From Desmodus rotundus (lineage: Eukaryota; Chordata; Mammalia; Chiroptera; Phyllostomidae), in assembly GCF_022682495.2 (NCBI RefSeq), contig NW_026527467.1:455673-519672 (forward strand): DNA of 64,000 bases, written 5' to 3'. Each line of letters opens with the position of its first letter. The first letter of the stretch is position 1. Shown piece by piece: positions 46,789 to 59,808 of this stretch. The translations under genes were made by a program, and so were the position numbers. Under the pieces are notes generated by a model. It ran no database searches. It saw only the letters and a program-made list of their open reading frames with translations, and was not told the DNA's origin.

Positions 46789-47973
46789 GAGGTCACAGCA
46801 GTTTTACAGGGTCCCTGCGCACCTGTTCGGGGAAACAGAAGCCCTCCCTGCCACTCAGAGGACCGCACGATTTCCCACAGGCCACACTGCCTAGCAGCAC
46901 CTTCAGCCCCGAACAGACCGTGTGCTAAGGACAGACTTGGGTACCGGGGGCATGGGCGGGGGATTTCCCATGGAACTCTCTAAGGGCCCGGCGCCCTGTG
47001 TGGCCGGGGGAGTGCCCAGGCGGTTCCTTGACCCCGCAGGACACTTGCATCCAGCAATAAGCAGCCCTCAGCCTCGATGGGGCTCAAACACCTGGGCCCG
47101 GTGTGGGGGCACCTGGCGTACTTGGAGGCAAACCCGCCGACCCTTCTGGCCCGAACCCACCACTGCAAAGATCCCCCTTTTCTTCCATCCGTAAAGGGGT
47201 CCTCCTTGAGGAATTGAGGAACATGGGGAGGCCCCCAGGAGATGGCTTTTCTGCGAGCCGCGGCTGGCTGGTTTCGGGCCTATACGTGGGCCGCGCGTGC
47301 GCACTCAGGCTCCCCACCACAAGCCTCCCTCGGGTCACGGGACTCACCCCTGAGGGGTCTTGTTACCCACCCCTGAAGGGTCACTTCACCTACCACTGAG
47401 GGGTCACGTGACGCACCCCTGAGGGGTCACATGGCCAACCCCTGTGGGGTCACGTGACCCAACACTGAGTGGTCACGTGACCCACCCCTGAGGGGTCTCG
47501 TGACCCACCCCTGAGGGGTCACGTGACCCACCCCTGAGGGGTCACATGACCCGCCCCTGAGGAGTCACGTGACCCACCCTTGAGGAGTCTCGTGACCCAC
47601 ACTTTTGGGGTCACGTGACCCACCCCTGAGGGGTCACTTGACCCACCCCTGTGGGGTCACGTGACGCACCCCTGAGGGGTCACATGACCAACCCCTGTGG
47701 GGTCACGTGACCCAACACTGAGTGGTCACGTGACCCGCCCCTGAGGGGTCTCGTGACCCGCCCCTGAGGGGTCAGGTGACCCACCCTTGAGGAGTCTCGT
47801 GACCCACACTTTTGGGGTCACGTGACCCGCCCTTGAGGGGTCTCGTGACCCACCCTTTTGGGGTCACGTGACCCGCCCTTGAGGGGTATCGTGACCCACC
47901 TTTGCGGGGTCCCGTGACCCACCTTTGGGAGGTCACCTGCCCCACCCTTGAGGGGTCACATGACCCACCTTGA
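46789..47973 (+). repeat. b unit 35 (CGATGGGG lineage)
   Basis: Core at 46789-47347 (private CGTACTTGGAGG and GAGGAATTGAGG), tract at 47348-47973 (626 bp). Paralogue of unit 25845; its tract is 46 bp (two monomers) shorter. Confidence 0.93.
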
Positions 47974-49562
47974 GAGGTCACAGCAGTTTTACAGGGTCCC
48001 TGCGCACCTGTTCGGGGAAACAGAAGCCCTCCCTGCCACTCAGAGGACCGCACGATTTCCCACAGGCCACACTGCCTAGCAGCACCTTCAGCCCCGCACA
48101 GACCGTGTGCTAAGGACAGACTTGGGTACCGGGGGCATGGGCGGGGGATTTCCCATGGAACTCTCTAAGGGCCCGGCGCCCTGTGTGGCCGGGGGAGTGC
48201 CCATGCCGTTCCTTGACCCCGCAGGACACTTGCATCCAGCAATAAGCAGCCCTCTGCCTCCACGGGGCTCAAACACCTGGGCCCGGTGTGCGGGCACCTG
48301 GCGTACGTGGAGGCAAACCCGCCGACCCCTCTGGCCCGAACCCACCACTGCGAAGATCCCCCTTTTCTTCCATCCGTAAAGGGGTCACGCTTGAGGAGTG
48401 GAAGAACATGGGGAGGCCCCCAGGAGATGGCTTTTCTCCGAGCCGCGGCTGGCTCGTTTCGGGCCTATATGTGGGCCGCGCATACGCACTCAGGCTCCCA
48501 AGCACACACCTCCCTCGGCTCACCTGACCCACCCTTTAGAGGTCACAGCAGTTCCACAGGGTCCCTGGGCACCTGTCCGTGGACACAGGAGCCCTCCCTG
48601 CCACCTAGAGGACCACGCGATTTCCGCTGGGGAACACTGCCCAGAAGCACTCCCAGCCTGGCACAGACACTGTGCGCAGGATAGACTTGTGGACCAGGGG
48701 CCTGGGCGGGGAATTTTCCAGGGAACTCTCTAAAGGCCAGGTGCCCTCTGTCGCCCTGGGAGTGCCCACGCCCTCCCTTAACCCTGCAGGACACTATCAT
48801 CCAGCAATAAGGAGCCCTCTGCCTCCACGGGGCTCAAACACCTGGGCCGGTTGTGCGAGCACCTGGCGTACGTGCAGGCAAACCCGCAGACCCCTCTGGC
48901 CCGAACCCACCACTGCGAAGATCCCCCTTTTCTTCCATCCGTAAAGGGGTCCTCCTTGAGGAGTGGAGGGACATGGGGAGGCCCCCAGGAGATGGCTTTT
49001 CTCCGAGCCGCGGCTGGCTGGTTTCGGGCCTATACGTGAGCCGCGCGTGCGCACTCAGGCTCCCCACCACAAGCCTCCCTCGGGTCACGGGACTCACCCT
49101 TGAGGTGTCTCCTGACCCACCCTGGAGGGGTCACGTCACCCACCCCTGAGGGGTCATGTGACCCACCCCTGAGGGGTCACGTGACCCAACCCTGAGGGGT
49201 CATTTGACCCACCCCTGTGGGGTCACGTGACGCACCCCTGAGGGGTCACATGACCAACCCCTGTGGGGTCACGTGACCCAACACTGAGTGGTCACGTGAC
49301 CCGCCCCTGAGGGGTCTCGTGACCCACCCCTGAGGGGTCACATGACCCGCCCCTGAGGGGTCACGTGACCCACCCTTGAGGAGTCTCGTGACCCACCCTT
49401 TTGGGGTCACGTGACCCGCCCTTGAGGGGTCTCGTGACCCACCCTTTTGGGGTCACGTGACCCGACCTTGAGGGGTCTCGTGACCCACCTTTGCGGGGTC
49501 CCGTGACCCACCTTTGGGAGGTCACCTGCCCCACCCTTGAGGGGTCACATGACCCACCTTGA
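47974..49562 (+). repeat. BA unit 36
   Basis: B1 at 47974-48538, A at 48539-49097, tract at 49098-49562 (465 bp). Same length and alleles as unit 27076, 20,898 bp upstream. Confidence 0.93.
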
Positions 49563-51151
49563 GAGGTCACAGCAGTTTTACAGGGTCCCTGCGCACCTGT
49601 TCGGGGAAACAGAAGCCCTCCCTGCCACTCAGAGGACCGCACGATTTCCCACAGGCCACACTGCCTAGCAGCACCGTCAGCCCCGCACAGACCGTGTGCT
49701 AAGGACAGACTTGGGTACCGGGGGCATGGGCGGGGGATTTCCCATGGAACTCTCTAAGGGCCCGGCGCCCTGTGTGGCCGGGGGAGTGCCCAGGCGGTTC
49801 CTTGACCCCGCAGGACACTTGCATCCAGCAATAAGCAGCCCTCTGCCTCCACGGGGCTCAAACACCTGGGCCCGGTGTGCGGGCACCTGGCGTACGTGGA
49901 GGCAAACCCGCCGACCCCTCTGGCCCGAACCCACCACTGCGAAGATCCCCCTTTTCTTCCATCCGTAAAGGGGTCACGCTTGAGGAGTGGAAGAACATGG
50001 GGAGGCCCCCAGGAGATGGCTTTTCTCCGAGCCGCGGCTGGCTCGTTTCGGGCCTATATGTGGGCCGCGCATACGCACTCAGGCTCCCAAGCACACACCT
50101 CCCTCGGCTCACCTGACCCACCCTTTAGAGGTCACAGCAGTTCCACAGGGTCCCTGGGCACCTGTCCGTGGACACAGGAGCCCTCCCTGCCACCTAGAGG
50201 ACCACGCGATTTCCGCTGAGGAACACTGCCCAGAAGCACTCCCAGCCTGGCACAGACACTGTGCGCAGGATAGACTTGTGGACCAGGGGCCTGGGCGGGG
50301 AATTTTCCAGGGAACTCTCTAAAGGCCAGGTGCCCTCTGTCGCCCTGGGAGTGCCCACGCCCTCCCTTAACCCTGCAGGACACTATCATCCAGCAATAAG
50401 GAGCCCTCTGCCTCCACGGGGCTCAAACACCTGGGCCGGTTGTGCGAGCACCTGGCGTACGTGCAGGCAAACCCGCAGACACCTCTGGCCCGAACCCACC
50501 ACTGCGAAGATCCCCCTTTTCTTCCATCCGTAAAGGGGTCCTCCTTGAGGAGTGGAGGGACATGGGGAGGCCCCCAGGAGATGGCTTTTCTCCGAGCCGC
50601 GGCTGGCTGGTTTCGGGCCTATACGTGAGCCGCGCGTGCGCACTCAGGCTCCCCACCACAAGCCTCCCTCGGGTCACGGGACTCACCCTTGAGGTGTCTC
50701 CTGACCCACCCTGGAGGGGTCACGTCACCCACCCCTGAGGGGTCATGTGACCCACCCCTGAGGGGTCACGTGACCCAACCCTGAGGGGTCATTTGACCCA
50801 CCCCTGTGGGGTCACGTGACGCACCCCTGAGGGGTCACATGACCAACCCCTGTGGGGTCACGTGACCCAACACTGAGTGGTCACGTGACCCGCCCCTGAG
50901 GGGTCTCGTGACCCACCCCTGAGGGGTCACATGACCCGCCCCTGAGGGGTCAGGTGACCCACCCTTGAGGAGTCTCGTGACCCACCCTTTTGGGGTCACG
51001 TGACCCGCCCTTGAGGGGTCTCGTGACCCACCCTTTTGGGGTCACGTGACCCGCCCTTGAGGGGTCTCGTGACCCACCTTTGCGGGGTCCCGTGACCCAC
51101 CTTTGGGAGGTCACCTGCCCCACCCTTGAGGGGTCACATGACCCACCTTGA
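49563..51151 (+). repeat. BA unit 37
   Basis: B1 at 49563-50127, A at 50128-50686 with CCGCTGAGGAACAC and a private GCAGACACCTCTGG, tract at 50687-51151 (465 bp). Paralogue of unit 28665. Confidence 0.93.
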
Positions 51152-52359
51152 GAGGTCACAGCAGTTTTACAGGGTCCCTGCGCACCTGTTCGGGGAAACA
51201 GAAGCCCTCCCTGCCACTCAGAGGACCGCACGATTTCCCACAGGCCACACTGCCTAGCAGCACCTTCAGCCCCGAACAGACCGTGGGCTAAGGACAGACT
51301 TGGGTACCGGGGGCATGGGCGGGGGATTTCCCATGGAACTCTCTAAGGGCCCGGCGCCCTGTGTGGCCGGGGGAGTGCCCAGGCGGTTCCTTGACCCCGC
51401 AGGACACTTGCATCCAGCAATAAGCAGCCCTCAGCCTCGATGGGGCTCAAACACCTGGGCCCGGTGTGGGGGCACCTGGCGTACGTGGAGGCAAACCCGC
51501 CGACCCTTCTGGCCCGAACCCACCACTGCAAAGATCCCCCTTTTCTTCCATCCGTAAAGGGGTCCTCCTTGAGGAGTGGAGGAACATGGGGAGGCCCCCA
51601 GGAGATGGCTTTTCTGCGAGCCGCGGCTGGCTGGTTTCGGGCCTATACGTGGGCCGCGCGTGCGCACTCAGGCTCCCCACCACAAGCCTCCCTCGGGTCA
51701 CGGGACTCACCCCTGAGGGGTCTGGTTACCCACCCCTGAAGGGTCACTTCACCTACCACTGAGGGGTCACGTGACGCACCCCTGAGGGGTCACATGGCCA
51801 ACCCCTGTGGGGTCACGTGACCCAACACTGAGTGGTCACGTGACCCACCCCTGAGGGGTCTCGTGACCCACCCCTGAGGGGTCACGTGACCCACCCCTGA
51901 GGGGTCACATGACCCGCCCCTGAGGAGTCACGTGACCCACCCTTGAGGAGTCTCGTGACCCACACTTTTGGGGTCACGTGACCCACCCCTGAGGGGTCAC
52001 GTGACCCAACCCTGAGGGGTCACTTGACCCACCCCTGTGGGGTCACGTGACGCACCCCTGAGGGGTCACATGACCCACCTCTGAGGGGTCACGTGACCCA
52101 ACACTGAGTGGTCACGTGACCCACCCCTGAGGGGTCTCGTGACCCACCCCTGAGGGGTCACGTGACCCGCCCCTGAGGGGTCACATGACCCGCCCCTGAG
52201 GGGTCACGTGACCCACCCTTGAGGAGTCTCGTGACCCACCCTTTTGGGGTCACGTGACCGGACCTTGAGGGGTCTCATGACCCACCCTTGAGGGGTCCCC
52301 TGACACACCCTTGGGAGGTCACCTGCCCCACCCTTGAGGGGTCATATGACCCACCTTGA
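51152..52359 (+). repeat. b unit 38 (CGATGGGG lineage)
   Basis: Core at 51152-51710 (private ACCGTGGGCTAAGG), tract at 51711-52359 (649 bp, double series). Second member of the b-BA-BA trimer array. Confidence 0.93.
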
Positions 52360-53902
52360 GAGGTCACAGCAGTTTTACAGGGTCCCTGCGCACCTGTTCG
52401 GGGAAACAGAAGCCCTCCCTGCCACTCAGAGGACCGCACGATTTCCCACAGGCCACACTGCCTAGCAGCACCTTCAGCCCGGCACAGACCGTGTGCTAAG
52501 GACAGACTTGGGTACCGGAGGCATGGGCGGGGGATTTCCCATGGAACTCTCTAAGGGCCCGGCGCCCTGTGTGGCCGGGGGAGTGCCCAGGCGGTTCCTT
52601 GACCCCGCAGGACACTTGCATCCAGCAATAAGCAGCCCTCTGCCTCCACGGGGCTCAAACACCTGGGCCCGGTGTGCGGGCACCTGGCGTACGTGGAGGC
52701 AAACCCGCCGACCCCTCTGGCCCGAACCCACCACTGCGAAGATCCCCCTTTTCTTCCATCCGTAAAGGGGTCACGCTTGAGGAGTGGAAGAACATGGGGA
52801 GGCCCCCAGGAGATGGCTTTTCTCCGAGCCGCGGCTGGCTCGTTTCGGGCCTATATGTGGGCCGCGCATACGCACTCAGGCTCCCAAGCACACACCTCCC
52901 TCGGCTCACCTGACCCACCCTTTAGAGGTCACAGCAGTTCCACAGGGTCCCTGGGCACCTGTCCGTGGACACAGGAGCCCTCCCTGCCACCTAGAGGACC
53001 ACGCGATTTCCGCTGGGGAACACTGCCCAGAAGCACTCCCAGCCTGGCACAGACACTGTGCACAGGATAGACTTGTGGACCAGGGGCCTGGGCGGGGAAT
53101 TTTCCAGGGAACTCTCTAAAGGCCAGGTGCCCTCTGTCGCCCTGGGAGTGCCCACGCCCTCCCTTAACCCTGCAGGACACTATCATCCAGCAATAAGGAG
53201 CCCTCTGTCTCCACGGGGCTCAAACACCTGGGCCGGTTGTGCGAGCACCTGGCGTACGTGCAGGCAAACCCGCAGACCCCTCTGGCCCGAACCCACCACT
53301 GCGAAGATCCCCCTTTTCTTCCATCCGTAAAGGGGTCCTCCTTGAGGAGTGGAGGGACATGGGGAGGCCCCCAGGAGATGGCTTTTCTCCGAGCCGCGGC
53401 TGGCTGGTTTCGGGCCTATACGTGGGCCGCGCGTGCGCACTCCGGCTCCCCACCACAAGCCTCCCTCGGGTCACGGGACTCACCCCTGAGGGGTCATGTG
53501 ACCCACCCCTGAGGGGTCACGTGACCCACCCCTGAGGGGTCACGTGACCCAACCCTGAGGTGTCACTTGGCCCACCCCTTTGGGGTCACGGGACCAACCC
53601 CTGAGGGGTCACATGACCCACCCCTGAGGGGTCACGTGACCCAACCCTGAGTGGTCACGTGACCCACCCCTGAGGGGTCACATGACCCACCCCTGAGGGG
53701 TCACGTGACCCACCCTTGAGGAGTCTCGTGACCCACCCTTTTGGGGTCACGTGACCCGCCCTTGAGGGGTCTCGTGACCCACCCTTTTGGGGTCACGTGA
53801 CCCGACCTTGAGGGGTCTCGTGACCCACCCTTGAGGGGTCCCCTGACCCACCCTTGGGAGGTCACCTGCCCCACCCTTGAGGGGTCATATGTCCCACCTT
53901 GA
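52360..53902 (+). repeat. BA unit 39 (mosaic front)
   Basis: B1 at 52360-52924: its 5' part carries CAGCCCGGCACAG and CCGGAGGCATGG, otherwise found in the b cores at 39067 and 41610, and its 3' part is ordinary B1. A at 52925-53483 (private GTGCACAGG, CTCTGTCTCC; GCACTCCGGCTCC as in b unit 2417), tract at 53484-53902 (419 bp). Confidence 0.9.
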
Positions 53903-55491
53903 GAGGTCACAGCAGTTTTACAGGGTCCCTGCGCACCTGTTCGGGGAAACAGAAGCCCTCCCTGCCACTCAGAGGACCGCACGATTTCCCACAGGCCACA
54001 CTGCCTAGCAGCACCTTCAGCCCCGAACAGACCGTGTGCTAAGGACAGACTTGGGTACCGGGGGCATGGGCGGGGGATTTCCCATGGAACTCTCTAAGGG
54101 CCCGGCGCCCTGTGTGGCCGGGGGAGTGCCCAGGCGGTTCCTTGACCCCGCAGGACACTTGCATCCAGCAATAAGCAGCCCTCTGCCTCCACGGGGCTCA
54201 AACACCTGGGCCCGGTGTGCGGGCACCTGGCGTACGTGGAGGCAAACCCGCCGACCCTTCTGGCCCGAACCCACCACTGCAAAGATCCCCCTTTTCTTCC
54301 ATCCGTAAAGGGGTCACGCTTGAGGAGTGGAAGAACATGGGGAGGCCCCCAGGAGATGGCTTTTCTCCGAGCCGCGGCTGGCTCGTTTCGGGCCTATATG
54401 TGGGCCGCGCATACGCACTCAGGCTCCCAAGCACACACCTCCCTCGGCTCACCTGACCCACCCTTTAGAGGTCACAGCAGTTCCACAGGGTCCCTGGGCA
54501 CCTGTCCGTGGACACAGGAGCCCTCCCTGCCACCTAGAGGACCACGCGATTTCCGCTGAGGAACACTGCCCAGAAGCACTCCCAGCCTCGCAAAGACACT
54601 GTGCGCAGGATAGACTTGTGGACCAGGGGCCTGGGCGGGGAATTTTCCAGGGAACTCTCTAAAGGCCAGGTGCCCTCTGTCGCCCTGGGAGTGCCCACGC
54701 CCTCCCTTAACCCTGCAGGACACTATCATCCAGCAATAAGGAGCCCTCTGCCTCCACGGGGCTCAAACACCTGGGCCGGTTGTGCGAGCACCTGGCGTAC
54801 GTGCAGGCAAACCCGCAGACCCCTCTGGCCCGAACCCACCACTGCGAAGATCCCCCTTTTCTTCCATCCGTAAAGGGGTCCTCCTTGAGGAGTGGAGGGA
54901 CATGGGGAGGCCCCCAGGAGATGGCTTTTCTCCGAGCCCCGGCTGGCTGGTTTCGGGCCTATACGTGAGCCGCGCGTGCGCACTCAGGCTCCCCACCACA
55001 AGCCTCCCTCGGGTCACGGGACTCACCCTTGAGGTGTCTCCTGACCCACCCTGGAGGGGTCACGTCACCCACCCCTGAGGGGTCATGTGACCCACCCCTG
55101 AGGGGTCACGTGACCCAACCCTGAAGGGTCATTTGACCCACCCCTGTGGGGTCACGTGACGCACCCCTGAGGGGTCACATGACCAACCCCTGTGGGGTCA
55201 CGTGACCCAACACTGAGTGGTCACGTGACCCGCCCCTGAGGGGTCTCGTGACCCACCCCTGAGGGGTCACATGACCCGCTCCTGAGGGGTCACGTGACCG
55301 ACCCTTGAGGAGTCTCGTGACCCACCCTTTTGGGGTCACGTGACCCGCCCTTGAGGGGTCTCGTGACCCACCCTTTTGGGGTCACGTGACCCGACCTTGA
55401 GGGGTCTCGTGACCCACCCTTGAGGGGTCCCCTGACCCACCCTTGGGAGGTCACCTGCCCCACCCTTGAGGGGTCATATGTCCCACCTTGA
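53903..55491 (+). repeat. BA unit 40 (mosaic B1)
   Basis: B1 at 53903-54467 with b-type ACCCTTCTGG and CTGCAAAG followed by the B1 tail. A at 54468-55026 with private GAGCCCCGGCTGG. Tract at 55027-55491 (465 bp) with CCGCTCCTGAGG and GACCGACCCTTG. All of these recur at 58220. Confidence 0.93.
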
Positions 55492-56630
55492 GAGGTCACA
55501 GCAGTTTTACAGGGTCCCTGCGCACCTGTTCGGGGAAACAGAAGCCCTCCCTGCCACTCAGAGGACCGCACGATTTCCCACAGGCCACACTGCCTAGCAG
55601 CACCTTCAGCCCCGCACAGACCGTGTGCTAAGGACAGACTTGGGTACCGGGGGCATGGGCGGGGGATTTCCCATGGAACTCTCTAAGGGCCCGGCGCCCT
55701 GTGTGGCCGGGGGAGTGCCCAGGCGGTTCCTTGACCCCGCAGGACACTTGCATCCAGCAATAAGCAGCCCTCTGCCTCCACGGGGCTCAAACACCTGGGC
55801 CCGGTGTGCGGGCACCTGGCGTACGTGGAGGCAAACCCGCCGACCCTTCTGGCCCGAACCCACCACTGCAAAGGTCCCCCTTTTCTTCCATCCGTAAAGG
55901 GGTCCTCCTTGAGGAGTGGAGGAACATGGGGAGGCCCCCAGGAGATGGCTTTTCTCCGAGCCGCGGCTGGCTGGTTTCGGGCCTATACGTGGGCCGCGCG
56001 TGCGCACTCAGGCTCCCCACCACAAGCCTCCCTTGGGTCACGGGACTCACCCCTGAGGGGTCTGGTTACCCACCTTTGAAGGGTCACTTCACCTACCCCT
56101 GAGGGGTCACGTGACCCACCCCTGAGGGGTCACGTGACCCAACCCTGAGGGGTCACTTGACCCACCCCTGTGGGGTCACGTGACGCACCCCTGTGGGGTC
56201 ACATGACCAACCCCTGTGGGGTCACGTGACCCAACACTGAGTGGTCACGTGACCCACCCCTGAGGGGTCATTTGACCCACCCCTGTGGGGTCACGTGACG
56301 CACCCCTGAGGGGTCACATGACCAACCCCTGTGGGGTCACGTGACCCAACACTGAGTGGTCACGTGACCCGCCCCTGAGGGGTCTCGTGACCCACCCCTG
56401 AGGGGTCACATGACCCGCCCCTGAGGGGTCACGTGACCCACCCTTGAGGAGTCTCGTGACCCACCCTTTTGGGGTCACGTGACCCGCCCTTGAGGGGTCT
56501 CGTGACCCACCCTTTTGGGGTCACGTGACCCGACCTTGAGGGGTCTCGTGACCCACCTTTGCGGGGTCCCGTGACCCACCTTTGGGAGGTCACCTGCCCC
56601 ACCCTTGAGGGGTCACATGACCCACCTTGA
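55492..56630 (+). repeat. b unit 41
   Basis: Core at 55492-56050 with GCAAAGGTCCCC and CCTCCCTTGGGTCAC, tract at 56051-56630 (580 bp). The tract contains two ACACTGAGTGG markers 115 bp (five monomers) apart, at 56237 and 56352. Confidence 0.93.
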
Positions 56631-58219
56631 GAGGTCACAGCAGTTTTACAGGGTCCCTGCGCACCTGTTCGGGGAAACAGAAGCCCTCCCTGCCACTCAG
56701 AGGACCGCACGATTTCCCACAGGCCACACTGCCTAGCAGCACCTTCAGCCCCGCACAGACCGTGTGCTAAGGACAGACTTGGGTACCGGGGGCATGGGCG
56801 GGGGATTTCCCATGGAACTCTCTAAGGGCCCGGCGCCCTGTGTGGCCGGGGGAGTGCCCAGGCGGTTCCTTGACCCCGCAGGACACTTGCATCCAGCAAT
56901 AAGCAGCCCTCTGCCTCCACGGGGCTCAAACACCTGGGCCCGGTGTGCGGGCACCTGGCGTACGTGGAGGCAAACCCGCCGACCCCTCTGGCCCGAACCC
57001 ACCACTGCGAAGATCCCCCTTTTCTTCCATCCGTAAAGGGGTCACGCTTGAGGAGTGGAAGAACATGGGGAGGCCCCCAGGAGATGGCTTTTCTCCGAGC
57101 CGCGGCTGGCTCGTTTCGGGCCTATATGTGGGCCGCGCATACGCACTCAGGCTCCCAAGCACACACCTCCCTCGGCTCACCTGACCCACCCTTTAGAGGT
57201 CACAGCAGTTCCACAGGGTCCCTGGGCACCTGTCCGTGGACACAGGAGCCCTCCCTGCCACCTAGAGGACCACGCGATTTCCGCTGGGGAACACTGCCCA
57301 GAAGCACTCCCAGCCTGGCACAGACACTGTGCGCAGGATAGACTTGTGGACCAGGGGCCTGGGCGGGGAATTTTCCAGGGAACTCTCTAAAGGCCAGGTG
57401 CCCTCTGTCGCCCTGGGAGTGCCCACGCCCTCCCTTAACCCTGCAGGACACTATCATCCAGCAATAAGGAGCCCTCTGCCTCCACGGGGCTCAAACACCT
57501 GGGCCGGTTGTGCGAGCACCTGGCGTACGTGCAGGCAAACCCGCAGACCCCTCTGGCCCGAACCCACCACTGCGAAGATCCCCCTTTTCTTCCATCCGTA
57601 AAGGGGTCCTCCTTGAGGAGTGGAGGGACATGGGGAGGCCCCCAGGAGATGGCTTTTCTCCGAGCCGCGGCTGGCTGGTTTCGGGCCTATACGTGAGCCG
57701 CGCGTGCGCACTCAGGCTCCCCACCACAAGCCTCCCTCGGGTCACGGGACCCACCCTTGAGGTGTCTCCTGACCCACCCTGGAGGGGTCACGTCACCCAC
57801 CCCTGAGGGGTCATGTGACCCAACCCTGAGGGGTCACGTGACCCAACCCTGAGGGGTCATTTGACCCACCCCTGTGGGGTCACGTGACGCACCCCTGAGG
57901 GGTCACATGACCAACCCCTGTGGGGTCACGTGACCCAACACTGAGTGGTCACGTGACCCGCCCCTGAGGGGTCTCGTGACCCACCCCTGAGGGGTCACAT
58001 GACCCGCCCCTGAGGGGTCACGTGACCCACCCTTGAGGAGTCTCGTGACCCACCCTTTTGGGGTCACGTGACCCGCCCTTGAGGGGTCTCGTGACCCACC
58101 CTTTTGGGGTCACGTGACCCGACCTTGAGGGGTCTCGTGACCCACCCTTGAGGGGTCCCCTGACCCACCCTTGGGAGGTCACCTGCCCCACCCTTGAGGG
58201 GTCATATGTCCCACCTTGA
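56631..58219 (+). repeat. BA unit 42
   Basis: B1 at 56631-57195, A at 57196-57754 with a private GGGACCCACCC (C at 57751), tract at 57755-58219 (465 bp). Confidence 0.93.
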
Positions 58220-59808
58220 GAGGTCACAGCAGTTTTACAGGGTCCCTGCGCACCTGTTCGGGGAAACAGAAGCCCTCCCTGCCACTCAGAGGACCGCACG
58301 ATTTCCCACAGGCCACACTGCCTAGCAGCACCTTCAGCCCCGAACAGACCGTGTGCTAAGGACAGACTTGGGTACCGGGGGCATGGGCGGGGGATTTCCC
58401 ATGGAACTCTCTAAGGGCCCGGCGCCCTGTGTGGCCGGGGGAGTGCCCAGGCGGTTCCTTGACCCCGCAGGACACTTGCATCCAGCAATAAGCAGCCCTC
58501 TGCCTCCACGGGGCTCAAACACCTGGGCCCGGTGTGCGGGCACCTGGCGTACGTGGAGGCAAACCCGCCGACCCTTCTGGCCCGAACCCACCACTGCAAA
58601 GATCCCCCTTTTCTTCCATCCGTAAAGGGGTCACGCTTGAGGAGTGGAAGAACATGGGGAGGCCCCCAGGAGATGGCTTTTCTCCGAGCCGCGGCTGGCT
58701 CGTTTCGGGCCTATATGTGGGCCGCACATACGCACTCAGGCTCCCAAGCACACACCTCCCTCGGCTCACCTGACCCACCCTTTAGAGGTCACAGCAGTTC
58801 CACAGGGTCCCTGGGCACCTGTCCGTGGACACAGGAGCCCTCCCTGCCACCTAGAGGACCACGCGATTTCCGCTGAGGAACACTGCCCAGAAGCACTCCC
58901 AGCCTCGCAAAGACACTGTGCGCAGGATAGACTTGTGGACCAGGGGCCTGGGCCGGGAATTTTCCAGGGAACTCTCTAAAGGCCAGGTGCCCTCTGTCGC
59001 CCTGGGAGTGCCCACGCCCTCCCTTAACCCTGCAGGACACTATCATCCAGCAATAAGGAGCCCTCTGCCTCCACGGGGCTCAAACACCTGGGCCGGTTGT
59101 GCGAGCACCTGGCGTACGTGCAGGCAAACCCGCAGACCCCTCTGGCCCGAACCCACCACTGCGAAGATCCCCCTTTTCTTCCATCCGTAAAGGGGTCCTC
59201 CTTGAGGAGTGGAGGGACATGGGGAGGCCCCCAGGAGATGGCTTTTCTCCGAGCCCCGGCTGGCTGGTTTCGGGCCTATACGTGAGCCGCGCGTGCGCAC
59301 TCAGGCTCCCCACCACAAGCCTCCCTCGGGTCACGGGACTCACCCTTGAGGTGTCTCCTGACCCACCCTGGAGGGGTCACGTCACCCACCCCTGAGGGGT
59401 CATGTGACCCACCCCTGAGGGGTCACGTGACCCAACCCTGAAGGGTCATTTGACCCACCCCTGTGGGGTCACGTGACGCACCCCTGAGGGGTCACATGAC
59501 CAACCCCTGTGGGGTCACGTGACCCAACACTGAGTGGTCACGTGACCCGCCCCTGAGGGGTCTCGTGACCCACCCCTGAGGGGTCACATGACCCGCTCCT
59601 GAGGGGTCACGTGACCGACCCTTGAGGAGTCTCGTGACCCACCCTTTTGGGGTCACGTGACCCGCCCTTGAGGGGTCTCGTGACCCACCCTTTTGGGGTC
59701 ACGTGACCCGACCTTGAGGGGTCTCGTGACCCACCCTTGAGGGGTCCCCTGACCCACCCTTGGGAGGTCACCTGCCCCACCCTTGAGGGGTCATATGTCC
59801 CACCTTGA
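58220..59808 (+). repeat. BA unit 43
   Basis: B1 at 58220-58784 (GCCGCACATA, A at 58726), A at 58785-59343 (GGCCGGGAATT, C at 58954), tract at 59344-59808 (465 bp). Copy of unit 53903 shifted by 4,317 bp, differing at the two bases named. Confidence 0.93.
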
